Below, one piece after another: positions 18,826-26,575 of a stretch of DNA of 64,000 nucleotides. Position numbers and translations under genes: made by a program. Below the pieces are notes generated by a model that was not told the DNA's origin, did no database searches, and saw nothing but the letters and a program-made list of their open reading frames with translations. The stretch lies in NCBI RefSeq assembly GCF_008087665.1, contig NZ_CP042912.1, positions 2,728,001-2,792,000 of the forward strand, given 5' to 3'. This DNA is from Mariniblastus fucicola (GTDB taxonomy: Bacteria > Planctomycetota > Planctomycetia > Pirellulales > Pirellulaceae). The first letter of the stretch is position 1; each line of letters opens with the position of its first letter.

Positions 18826-19398
18826 TTAAACCAGTTCTTTGACCGAGCCGATCAGCGTGCGAAGTCGTTCTGCAAGAAGACTTGCATCGAACGGCTTCTT
18901 GAATGTCTCATTGATCGCAGAACGATCGAACGAAACAGGTTGACCATCATCGGGAAGCAGAGCAATCAGAATGGTCTCAGAGAAATCGGGATTCTTTCTG
19001 AGGTTCTGACAGATCTGCATCGCTTCGACTTTCCCAATGGAAAAATCAGTAATGATGCAGTCAGGGTGAAAGCTTTCCGCTTGAATGCCGGCTTCGAATC
19101 CGCTGGCAGCGACAGCTACTTTAAAACTTCGTTCGGGTGGAAGTTCCCGCTTCAAATTCTCAATCAATACCTGATCTTGAGCGACAATCAAAATTTTTGC
19201 CATCGCTTCATCTTCCAGATCCCCCAAAGGCATACCATGCTCTTTGAGGAATTTGATCAGGTATTCGCGTGGTATACGACGGTCTTGTGATCCGGGGATC
19301 CGGTAACCCTTAAGGCGACCAGAATCGAACCACTTGCTGACCGTGCGTGGGGCCACTTTACAGATCTTGGCGACCTGTCCAGTTGTGAACACCTTCAT
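18826..19398 (-). CDS. Response regulator with N-terminal excisionase-type DNA-binding domain
   Basis: A 190-residue protein. Residues 1-55 are a MerR/excisionase-family winged helix (FTTGQVAKICKVAPRTVSKW, then SGRLKGYRIPGSQDRRIPRE). A receiver domain begins at about residue 66 (AKILIVAQDQVLIEN), with a likely phosphoacceptor Asp in CIITDFS and the conserved Lys in FKKPFD. The usual acidic pair at the start of the receiver is reduced to one Asp (AQDQ), so metal binding may be weakened. Having the DNA-binding domain in front of the receiver is the reverse of the common order. No histidine kinase is next to it. It is followed by a strong terminator. Confidence 0.88.
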   Translation of the reverse strand: MKVFTTGQVAKICKVAPRTVSKWFDSGRLKGYRIPGSQDRRIPREYLIKFLKEHGMPLGDLEDEAMAKILIVAQDQVLIENLKRELPPERSFKVAVAASGFEAGIQAESFHPDCIITDFSIGKVEAMQICQNLRKNPDFSETILIALLPDDGQPVSFDRSAINETFKKPFDASLLAERLRTLIGSVKELV

Positions 19399-20147
19399 CG
19401 CAGGCTCTCCATAAACACTTTTAAATCGTCTTTCGCTACACGAGTTATTTGCTTCATATGAAACTTCCGCTCACGTAACTGTCTGCCCCGCTGGGAAGGT
19501 TCCCATCTGGGTCAGGACAGACTAATATTCGCTTTAAGGTCGAAGACGTTTCCGTACGTCAACTCCCGTCACGACATCAGCTATGTCTGAAAGGTCCCGG
19601 GTTTTCAAATCTGAACCGAGGCCACGGTGCAGAAGCAAAAGCTCCAATGTTTTCAGACGGCGACGAGGACATCGTCCGGAGAGAAACTCGAATCGCATCA
19701 TGCAATCTGGGTCGAGTGCATACCGCGACTTCAACGAACGTTGCCGTTCGCTATCGAAATTCCCCCCTAGTAGGATCATTAGTAACTTCCGTTGACAAAT
19801 TGAATGCCGGAGTAAACGGCACGAAAGTCACTTCATTCACCTGCACTATCTTTCGTTTAATCGGAGCCCATATCTTTAAGGCGATTTTACAATCACACGG
19901 CTAGCGACAGAGATTCCGGAAACCACAGCTGGGACAATCCGCACTGTTTGACGCATCGACGGGGTTTCAACGGCTCATTTGGCAAACGGGGCAAGGTTTG
20001 GGGGCACCATAGGGCGAGCGCATATTTTTCTGACTTTCATGTTCCGATCATACATTCGGTGCATGCAGAGCAGATCAACTGGCCGTCCGACAATGCGATG
20101 CCCCATGTGTGTTCTCCCACTTCGCGTTCAAGTTCGTCCAACAAAAA
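19399..20147. other. Long gene-free region
   Basis: About 750 bases between the response-regulator start and the terminator of the RTX gene. Short open frames exist on both strands but none has a ribosome-binding site and protein-like composition together. It presumably contains the response-regulator promoter; an unannotated small RNA is possible but I cannot point to one. Confidence 0.4.
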
Positions 20148-20172
20148 AAGCCACGCTGATTGAGCGTGGCTT
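20141..20172 (-). terminator. Rho-independent terminator of the RTX-repeat gene
   Basis: Perfect 10-bp stem aagccacgct (20148-20157) / agcgtggctt (20163-20172), 5-base loop, followed on the - strand by a T tract. It sits 27 bases past the stop at 20199. Confidence 0.88.
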
Positions 20173-20198
20173 GGTAATGAAATTGGTCGTGATGCGGA

Positions 20199-21308
20199 TT
20201 AAAGGCTGACGTCGATTTCGATCTGATCGTCATTGTCGCCATCAACATCGTCGTCGCTATCCTCGTCTACGATTGGACGGCCAAAACAATCGACAGGTGA
20301 CTCTTCCTGAGTTTCGAAGTCGTCACCAGACCCACCGTTGATCGTGTCGTCACCAGAACCACCAAAGATCATGTCGTTGCCGCTGTCGCCGTACAGTTGA
20401 TCGTCGCCAGCGTTGCCAAGGAGCATGTCGTTGCCGGCACCGCCGTAGATTCGATCGTGTTGATCTCCACCCGAAAGACAGTCGTCCCCCCCTTCGCCAA
20501 ACATGACGTCTTCGCCAAAGTGACCAATCGCGATGTCGTTCCCCATACCTGCGAAGACAAAGTCGTCTCCCCAACCGGCGTGGATTATGTCGTTACCGGC
20601 GTGACCGTAGACGAAATCGTCGCCGACGCCGCTGTACAGCACATCGTTGCCAGCGAGCCCGAGCAGAATGTCGTCGCCAAATCCTGTCTCGACGTAGTCA
20701 TCGCCTGCTCCGGCGTTCACGTAGTCGTCTCCGTTGCCGCTGCTGACCAGTTTTTCGTCCTCGTCGTCTGCGTCTCCGTCTGCGAATGCCATGACGTCGT
20801 CGTCAGCTTCTTCCGAAAATGCTGAATCCGCAAAGACTGAATCGTCTCCGCCGAGAGCGAAGATATCATCATCGCCATCGCCACCGATGATCAGATCGTC
20901 ACCGTTGCTCCCGTAGATGAAATCGTTGCCCTCTCCGCCGACCAGAAATGCTCCTTCGGGGCTTTGGAATGACGTGATACGATCGTTCCCGCCGTCGCCG
21001 CTAATGAAGGACTCCAGATCCGAATAGTTAAAAAGGAAATCGTTGCCGCCGTTGCCGTAGACCTGAAGCGATTCGATTTCATCCCGATCGAAGTAGTAGT
21101 TTTCACCGTTGAGCAAAACGCGAATCCGCTCCGAGTTGCTCCAAACGCTAAGCCGATCGGTCAACTCGGTGCCCTCGATTTGAAGCGTGCCGTTGGTGGT
21201 TCCAACTGTTCCGGAGCCTTGTGGGGCATCGGTGGCGTGAGCGTCGCCAACTGGCAGGAAGGGAAGGGTCGCTGAAAGGGCGAGAGTCGCCAGGCTTTTT
21301 TTCATCAT
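20199..21308 (-). CDS. Secreted RTX-type calcium-binding repeat protein
   Basis: A 369-residue protein with a signal peptide (LATLALSATLPFLPVGDAHA). The first 75 mature residues form a small beta-rich domain (TNGTLQIEGTELTDRLSVWS). The rest is built of GGxGxDxhx nonapeptide repeats (GGDGDDDIFALGGDDSVFAD; GGAGNDMLLGNAGDDQLYGD) that would form a Ca2+-loaded parallel beta-roll. The repeat array is interrupted by a very acidic stretch. The C-terminus is strongly Asp-rich. No type I secretion genes are nearby and the N-terminal signal peptide suggests Sec export instead. Function unknown; likely surface-associated. Confidence 0.88.
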   Translation of the reverse strand: MMKKSLATLALSATLPFLPVGDAHATDAPQGSGTVGTTNGTLQIEGTELTDRLSVWSNSERIRVLLNGENYYFDRDEIESLQVYGNGGNDFLFNYSDLESFISGDGGNDRITSFQSPEGAFLVGGEGNDFIYGSNGDDLIIGGDGDDDIFALGGDDSVFADSAFSEEADDDVMAFADGDADDEDEKLVSSGNGDDYVNAGAGDDYVETGFGDDILLGLAGNDVLYSGVGDDFVYGHAGNDIIHAGWGDDFVFAGMGNDIAIGHFGEDVMFGEGGDDCLSGGDQHDRIYGGAGNDMLLGNAGDDQLYGDSGNDMIFGGSGDDTINGGSGDDFETQEESPVDCFGRPIVDEDSDDDVDGDNDDQIEIDVSL

Positions 21309-21624
21309 GTCAATCTCCAGGTGCTTTTGGTGATGCCCGTCTACTTTTTCAACAGGCCGGCTATGTTTGATCTCCGGAAGCAGTTCGCAATTGGTATGCC
21401 AGCCACGCAGATTGGTGTGCCTGCTTGAAAAAATCGACGCATCAACTCGCTTGAAGAAGGCAGATTGGTTTATGCGGTGTCAGATTGGTTGGATCGCGAC
21501 CGACGTCTTGCATGTTCACTGCTCATTCCCGAAAGATGCCAACAACCTTGACGGCGGACAAACTTTTTCAGGAGAGGCCTTTGGGGAAACGTCGGGAAGG
21601 CGCGGCAAAAGAATCGATGCCAGA

Positions 21625-21695
21625 AGACGCCGGTGGGAATCGAACCCACTTACACTGCTTTGCAGGCAGTTGCCTGGCCATCCGGCCCCAGCGCC
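21625..21695 (-). tRNA. tRNA-Cys (GCA)
   Basis: Cloverleaf on the - strand: acceptor GGCGCTG / CGGCGTC, anticodon arm ACTGC-CTGCAAA-GCAGT with anticodon GCA, T arm GTGGG-TTCGATT-CCCAC, discriminator U73 as expected for Cys. 71 nt, CCA not encoded. This is the most regular of the four tRNAs here. Confidence 0.93.
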
Positions 21696-21754
21696 AAGTT
21701 TTAAAATTGCAGATCAGAGATTCGAAGCGACTACGCTCATGATCCGTTGCGAGA

Positions 21755-21828
21755 AAGCGCGAGTGGGATTCGAACCCACAATCACGAGATTTTAAGTCTC
21801 GTCGCTATTCCGTTTTGCGTACCGCGCC
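21755..21828 (-). tRNA. tRNA with UAA anticodon (Leu), atypical short variable loop
   Basis: Cloverleaf on the - strand: acceptor GGCGCGG / TCGCGCT with a G1-U72 wobble, D stem CGC/GCG, anticodon arm CGAGA-CTTAAAA-TCTCG with anticodon UAA (Leu codon UUA), T arm GTGGG-TTCGAAT-CCCAC. The variable region is only five bases (TGATT) whereas leucine tRNAs normally carry a long extra arm. The discriminator base reads U instead of A. It may be degenerate, mischarged, or a specialised tRNA. 74 nt, CCA not encoded. Confidence 0.75.
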
Positions 21829-22019
21829 AAAGGAGATTCGCCGGAGTAACATCGAACGGCGCGGCTGGCAGAACGTCGCCTGGGCCGTGCCGACTTTTTA
21901 AGGATCGGCCGATCATTCTCACGCTGCTCGGCGATCCATTTGGCCATCTCGGCAGCCGAATCAAAATTTCGCTCATTGCCGTTGGCCAGTCGGATCGAGT
22001 ACTTTCTGTTGTCGTTCAT
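21792..22019 (-). CDS. Small ORF within the tRNA cluster
   Basis: 75 codons. An AAAGG-type site precedes the ATG. The first 40 residues look protein-like (KYSIRLANGNERNFDSAAEM, then AKWIAEQRENDRPIL), while the last third is Arg/Ser-rich and runs into the tRNA-Leu gene; its stop codon coincides with the tRNA anticodon triplet. I do not recognise the family. The true gene may be shorter through a frameshift, or the ORF may be fortuitous. Confidence 0.45.
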   Translation of the reverse strand: MNDNRKYSIRLANGNERNFDSAAEMAKWIAEQRENDRPILKKSARPRRRSASRAVRCYSGESPLARYAKRNSDET

Positions 22020-22044
22020 CGTTTTACCTTTCATCTCGGAAAAG

Positions 22045-22115
22045 CACCTCATGGGAGAATCGAACTCCCGTTTGCAGACTGAAAACCTGCCGTCCTGCCA
22101 CTAGACGAATGAGGC
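22045..22115 (-). tRNA. tRNA-Glu (UUC)
   Basis: Cloverleaf on the - strand: acceptor GCCTCAT / ATGAGGT (G1-U72 wobble), D arm GTC...GAC, anticodon arm GCAGG-TTTTCAG-TCTGC with anticodon UUC, T arm GGGAG-TTCGATT-CTCCC, discriminator G73. 71 nt, CCA not encoded. The last anticodon-stem pair is G-U. Confidence 0.88.
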
Positions 22116-22221
22116 AAAATCAAAAATCAGAAACAGATTTCACTTGCCAATGATCGATGCATTCAGCTCTCCGTTGAGCCTCCATTTTCGGCATGCCTTG
22201 CTTTCTGCTTTTATCCTTCAG

Positions 22222-22293
22222 TGGATCAGGAGGTGATCGAACCCTCGTCTCCTGGTCTTCAACCAGACGCTACACCGTCTCAGCTACTGATCC
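22222..22293 (-). tRNA. tRNA-Phe (GAA), with a T-stem mismatch
   Basis: Cloverleaf on the - strand: acceptor GGATCAG / CTGATCC, D arm GCT...AGC, anticodon arm TCTGG-TTGAAGA-CCAGG with anticodon GAA, discriminator A73. The T arm is GAGGG-TTCGATC-ACCTC, so the nearly universal G53-C61 pair is G-A. 72 nt, CCA not encoded. Probably a Phe tRNA, perhaps a divergent or decaying extra copy. Confidence 0.82.
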
Positions 22294-22310
22294 ATTTTGA
22301 ATACAGACAC

Positions 22311-22340
22311 AAAAAAAGCCCGGCGTTGCAACACCGGGCT
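22311..22340 (-). terminator. Rho-independent terminator after a 33-codon ORF
   Basis: Stem agcccggcgttg (22317-22328) / caacaccgggct (22329-22340), with one G-U pair on the - strand, followed by a T tract. It begins 28 bases after the stop of the small ORF at 22368-22469 and lies before the first tRNA gene, so it separates that ORF from the tRNAs. Confidence 0.82.
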
Positions 22341-22367
22341 CATTGATCACATCAATCCAAACCGAAG

Positions 22368-22469
22368 CTACAACCGCATCGAACATCGCTGAAAAAAGCA
22401 ACCTTCAAACGGACAGACAACCATGCGTTCGCATCGTGTCATCGTTTCAGTTGGTTTGGATAAATTCAT
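22368..22469 (-). CDS. Possible 33-residue Cys-containing small protein
   Basis: An ORF starting MNLSKPTETM with an AAGGA site upstream of its ATG and a strong terminator just behind its stop. It holds four cysteines (one in TRCERM, two in VCPFEGCFF, one in QRCSMRL) that could bind a metal. Family unknown. The framing by a ribosome-binding site and terminator is the main support. Confidence 0.4.
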   Translation of the reverse strand: MNLSKPTETMTRCERMVVCPFEGCFFQRCSMRL

Positions 22470-22566
22470 TTCGATTTCCTTTTTGTTTCGATACCAGACA
22501 GACGAGTTCGCGACTGGGTGGTTCGCGGAAAACGAATAGAAGAAGAAAATTCGCGGCAGCATCCCG

Positions 22567-25329
22567 CTACGCAAGCCGATGAAGTCGGCGGACGGTCCAC
22601 TCGAGAGTCAGCGCAAGGACCATCAAACCCATGAGCCACATCATCAGCTTTCGCTTGAAAGCTCGATCAAACGTGCCGGACAAAAAGGACTCCTGATCGC
22701 GGGGCTGTATCAGGTTCTCAGGAGCATCATCATCGGATTCGGCAACACTGAATTCGGCCAGCCCCTGATAATAGTGTCCCTGCGTTTTATCAGCCAGTTT
22801 TGAAAGCAACGCGTCGTTACGCTGCGGTCGCTCTTTTTCGAGGTCCGGAATGCTGGCCGAAACGGACGTCGAAAGAATCTCCAAATCAGGACTGTCAGGG
22901 ACCGGAAGGGAAACCCGAAAGTCGCCTTCTACCGAAGCAATGAATCGCCCGGTGTAAGTTCCAGGGCGGACGGCAGCCGCATTGGATCGGAGAATGACTT
23001 TGTCGATCGTGTCGTCGGGCCGCAAAATGGTCGCTTCGATCTCCGGCACGTTCAGTGGCTCGTCCTGCGCGTCTCGCAAAATCGCCTGAAGTGAAATCGT
23101 GTCTCCCATCCAGCAGCGTTGCCGATCGGCCAGCAAAACCCCGCGACTCGAATCGCGCAGCAACCTTCCCTGACTGGCCCATCGAATCAGCTTGTTGTAG
23201 TACGCTTCGAAATAGGCCACATCCATTCGGCGGACACGCCACATCTCGCCGCTGGCCTGGAAAAACGCCCGGCCGGCACCATAGAATTGGCTGGCAAGAT
23301 AGATCGGCAGACGTTCGCCGATCAGCGTATTGGGGTCGGCAAAGTGAGCCAACACATCGGCCCCGGCCTTCGATTCGTTGACCGCGTAGTAGCCAAAGAC
23401 GCCGTCAAAGCTATCCCAGGACCTGGTGCTTTCGCCCGCCGAGTCGCCAATCCACAAGTATTCCGCTGCCCGGCCTTCACGCGTGAACTGCAGTGGATAA
23501 GCCTCGGAACCTCCGAACCGCCCCAGTTTCCGGATGGCGCTGCCCTGAGAGTAGAACGCAACCGGATAAAGTTTCCGCATCACATCAATGGCTTCGTCAC
23601 CGCGGGGCTTGCGAGTCCACTCGGGAGTGTTGACTGGACCGGCGATCAGAATCAGCCCGCCAGCTTGCTCGGCGACCCAACGTTCCAATAGCGCCGTTTG
23701 AGCCGCGCTCAACTCTCGCCAATCCGGATCAAACGCGACGACGCAATCGAAGAAGTACATTTCCTCGCGCGTGCCGGGAAAGCTCTCCAGCAGGACATCG
23801 GATTCCTGGTCAGCGCCGGGTTTGGCGGACTGTAACCAGACGTGAGTCGTCACACTGCGATCACGGTAAAGCTGATTGCGCAGAAAGCGGAACTCTCGCG
23901 TCGGGCCTCCAGCCATCAGCAGAATGTTCGTTTTACGTTCGACAATGTTGACCACGGCACTTCGCTGATTGTCGCGAGTCTCGCTTTCGCGATCGACCGG
24001 CTCAATCCGAACCGAATAGCGACGCTTGCCAGTTTCCTCGCGCTGGACATCGAACGTCAAAGGTAGCGGCTCACCGTCGGCGCCCAACCGAATCGCGTCT
24101 TCGGCTTCTTCAATTTCAACTTCGGTGTTCTTCGAATCGACGGAGTAAAGCTTGACGCGTGCGGAAGTTCCTTCCAGGCCAAACGACGTAATCAGCGCTT
24201 TGACTTTGAAGCGATCCCCTGGAAACACGCGAGGCGGAGCCTGCAAATCGGCGACCTGAACGTTGCGAGCAACGCGCGTCGACCCAATTCCGATCGGGTA
24301 AACCGGAATCCCGGCGTTCGAAGCCGCAATCATCGCGGCTTCCGCCGACGTGCCCGCATTGCCCTGCCCGTCGGTGATTGCCACGATGCCCGCGATCGGG
24401 CCGGAACGTTCTCGATTGACAATGAACTCGATCGCCGAACCCAATCGAGTCGCTCCACCGCGAGCCGCCAGTTGCTCCGCCCAGTCGACGTCCCGCGGAT
24501 CCTGAGACGCCTCGTCGTTTTCGATTTCGAGTTCCTCCTCAGCAGCAACAAACTCGCTGGGGTCGGCTTTGGCAAACCCAAGCGATACAGCCAGATCGAA
24601 GCGCGGCGTCCAGAGATCGCAAACAGCGATCAGTATCAGGGCCGCTACACAGGCATACATTCCGAACGACAAGGGATTTGCAGCGCCGCTTGCAGACTTT
24701 CGCAGCGCCGCAAACCCGCTCCAGAACAGGCTCAACACGGCCAGCGCCAAAACGACGAGCCCTCCCCAACCGATGGCTCTTGAAAACGCCAACCGTGACC
24801 GCAATGCCGAAACGGCGCTCGGTGCTTCTGCAGCGGCAACGAGCTCAACGTCTGCACCAGTTTTGGGGAACGTTGCAATGGGCTCAGGGCGGCTCGTGTC
24901 GTCAAAACGATAAACCGTGACTTCGTGCTGCTGCTGCAACCGTTGGACAGGACGTTGAGTTTTCACCCAGTTCACCACGTCGTCGATTCGAGCTTTCGAG
25001 TTGCCCGAATCCTGATCGTCGCGCAATCCCATACTAAGACTCGTATCGACGACAACGGCCACTCTCGAGTCTTTGATCAGCCGCGATTCGGTTCGTTTCT
25101 CGGGCCCCAGAAAGTAGATAACCAGGGCGGAGATCACAACCAATCGCATCGCGCTGAGCCCCCACGCAACCGAGCGGTCAAGCTTTTGCGTATCGCGTCG
25201 ATAGAGCCAGACGATCCAGGCGACCAGCATGAAAACGAACAGGATCGCTATCAGCCAGTGCCACCCTTGCGTAAGCGGAAGCACCGGTTGGAGCTCGTAG
25301 ATTGTGCGGATGTCTGGTTGTTGGTTCAT
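22567..25329 (-). CDS. Large membrane protein with VWA and glutamine-amidotransferase-like domains
   Basis: A 920-residue protein. Two N-terminal transmembrane helices (LIAILFVFMLVAWIVWLYRR; VVISALVIYFLGP) precede a von Willebrand factor A domain with a MIDAS motif (VVVDTSLSMG). Two further helices around residues 190-240 are inserted within or beside the VWA fold; the domain continues with IAGIVAITDGQGNAG. Residues from about 470 look like a class I glutamine-amidotransferase fold (NILLMAGGPTREFRFLRNQL; WVAEQAGGLILIAGPVN) as in BatA-linked proteins of planctomycetes. A last helix anchors the C-terminus (MMWLMGLMVLALTLEW). No MoxR or Bat genes are visible; they would be expected upstream but a divergent gene is there instead. 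Confidence 0.85.
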   Translation of the reverse strand: MNQQPDIRTIYELQPVLPLTQGWHWLIAILFVFMLVAWIVWLYRRDTQKLDRSVAWGLSAMRLVVISALVIYFLGPEKRTESRLIKDSRVAVVVDTSLSMGLRDDQDSGNSKARIDDVVNWVKTQRPVQRLQQQHEVTVYRFDDTSRPEPIATFPKTGADVELVAAAEAPSAVSALRSRLAFSRAIGWGGLVVLALAVLSLFWSGFAALRKSASGAANPLSFGMYACVAALILIAVCDLWTPRFDLAVSLGFAKADPSEFVAAEEELEIENDEASQDPRDVDWAEQLAARGGATRLGSAIEFIVNRERSGPIAGIVAITDGQGNAGTSAEAAMIAASNAGIPVYPIGIGSTRVARNVQVADLQAPPRVFPGDRFKVKALITSFGLEGTSARVKLYSVDSKNTEVEIEEAEDAIRLGADGEPLPLTFDVQREETGKRRYSVRIEPVDRESETRDNQRSAVVNIVERKTNILLMAGGPTREFRFLRNQLYRDRSVTTHVWLQSAKPGADQESDVLLESFPGTREEMYFFDCVVAFDPDWRELSAAQTALLERWVAEQAGGLILIAGPVNTPEWTRKPRGDEAIDVMRKLYPVAFYSQGSAIRKLGRFGGSEAYPLQFTREGRAAEYLWIGDSAGESTRSWDSFDGVFGYYAVNESKAGADVLAHFADPNTLIGERLPIYLASQFYGAGRAFFQASGEMWRVRRMDVAYFEAYYNKLIRWASQGRLLRDSSRGVLLADRQRCWMGDTISLQAILRDAQDEPLNVPEIEATILRPDDTIDKVILRSNAAAVRPGTYTGRFIASVEGDFRVSLPVPDSPDLEILSTSVSASIPDLEKERPQRNDALLSKLADKTQGHYYQGLAEFSVAESDDDAPENLIQPRDQESFLSGTFDRAFKRKLMMWLMGLMVLALTLEWTVRRLHRLA

Positions 25330-25538
25330 CGGTGGCCAAGTTGAGGGTCACATCATTCTGCTTGAATTCGCGACTTCAACAAGATGCAGCAAAGTTGCCG
25401 CTGGGGCGAAGTTACTGCATCTATACTGTAGAACGCCCAGATTCCGCCAAGTATTAAACCGAGGTTCGAGCGGTTAGAATGTGAGTCCCGCCAGTTCGCT
25501 TGCCAGATTTTTGAGTTTGAATAGCTCGAAACCGGCAG

Positions 25539-26219
25539 ATGATGCACTCAAACGTAGAATCGCCCGCAATGTATGACGATCCATCCAGCATTTTGGAAAT
25601 TCCAGAAACTGCGAGCATCGAAGAGATTCATGCTGCGTTTCGCAAAAAGGCTCGTCAGCATCACCCTGACATGGGAGGCGATCGCCAGAAGTTCCAGGAG
25701 TTGAACTCAGCGTACGAAACGTTGCTCAAGCGAAAGGCCGCAAAAGCGTCACGCTCAATGGCAAGCCCCGACCTTGCGAAATCGCAACAGACCAAGACTA
25801 CGCCAACGAGTTCTCAGCCGAGCTCAACGAGTACTTTTCAGATGCCGCCAAAGCCGAAATCGCAACGAAAGAAAAAAACTTCTGCCCAAAATTCGGACGT
25901 CCGGCACTTGCTCACCGGAAAGTTACCGCTACAGGATCAAACAACGTATTTCGTCCTGGTCAATACGCTCGACATTTACTTGACCTATTTGCATTTGGCC
26001 AGCGGCAACGTCGAATCGAATCCGATCGCGAACTTCTTCTTCAAGAACTGGAACATCTGGGGAATGGTCGTGTTCAAAATGGCGATCGTTGCTGCAGTTT
26101 GTGTCATCGCCCAAATCGTTGCCCTTAAGAGCCTAAAGAAGGCATCGAGGCTTCTTGGTTTCGGTATCGTTTTCGTCGGCTGCGTCGTGGTCTATAGCGT
26201 TTGGTTATTGGCGAGGTAA
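25539..26219 (+). CDS. J-domain protein fused to a DUF5658-like membrane domain
   Basis: A 226-residue protein. Residues 15-70 form a DnaJ J-domain (LEIPETASIEEIHAAFRKKA, then the HPD motif in HHPDMGG). A Ser/Thr/Pro/Lys-rich linker follows. The C-terminal 90 residues carry about three transmembrane helices (YFVLVNTLDIYLTYLHLASG; MVVFKMAIVAAVCVIAQIVA; GIVFVGCVVVYSVWLL) that resemble DUF5658. The start could also be the ATG at 25542 or 25569. Inference: a membrane-tethered DnaK co-chaperone. It is divergent from the VWA gene and precedes the polysaccharide cluster leader. Confidence 0.82.
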   Translation: MMHSNVESPAMYDDPSSILEIPETASIEEIHAAFRKKARQHHPDMGGDRQKFQELNSAYETLLKRKAAKASRSMASPDLAKSQQTKTTPTSSQPSSTSTFQMPPKPKSQRKKKTSAQNSDVRHLLTGKLPLQDQTTYFVLVNTLDIYLTYLHLASGNVESNPIANFFFKNWNIWGMVVFKMAIVAAVCVIAQIVALKSLKKASRLLGFGIVFVGCVVVYSVWLLAR

Positions 26220-26575
26220 ACCGGTGAAGACCAGAGCCCAGACGGATAACCAAGTGTCCTGCTATCGAGTCGTTGCCACGGCCACTTTTCAGGCTGGGTA
26301 ATTTAGGGATTGCCCAAGGGTCCGGGAACATTTCGGAACTGTCTGTTCTGCGTTATCTACGCATTTGGAGAGTCCAAATACGGTTGTTCATCCTGACTAC
26401 AGTTGATGAAGCCGCATTGTCGACTAGATTCGTATAGCCCGCATGGGTTTCCCGCCAGTACTCCCTATCTACAGTTCAAACCTCATCAACTAGGTAGCAC
26501 CTGAAAACGGTGTCACCGAAAGGGACGGAGTCCGCAATCATCTTCCCACTTTCAACTTCCACAGCAGGCTAATTC
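26220..26575 (+). promoter_or_regulatory. Leader of the polysaccharide cluster with two adjacent small hairpins
   Basis: A 356-base gene-free region in front of the first cluster gene. Near its end are two adjacent inverted repeats, cggtgtcaccg (26509-26519) and ggacggagtcc (26524-26534), in a GAAA-containing context. This compact pattern looks like a structured RNA leader or a protein-binding site. It does not match any riboswitch I can name with confidence. The cluster promoter should be here. Confidence 0.35.

Noticed and set aside
21755-21828. Suppressor tRNA reading the UAA stop codon
   Set aside because: The anticodon reads 5'-UAA-3', which pairs with the leucine codon UUA, not with the stop codon UAA.
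26491-26545. c-di-GMP-I, glycine or cobalamin riboswitch
   Set aside because: Only short fragments resemble these consensus sequences; the required conserved blocks and stems are not all present, so no class was assigned.
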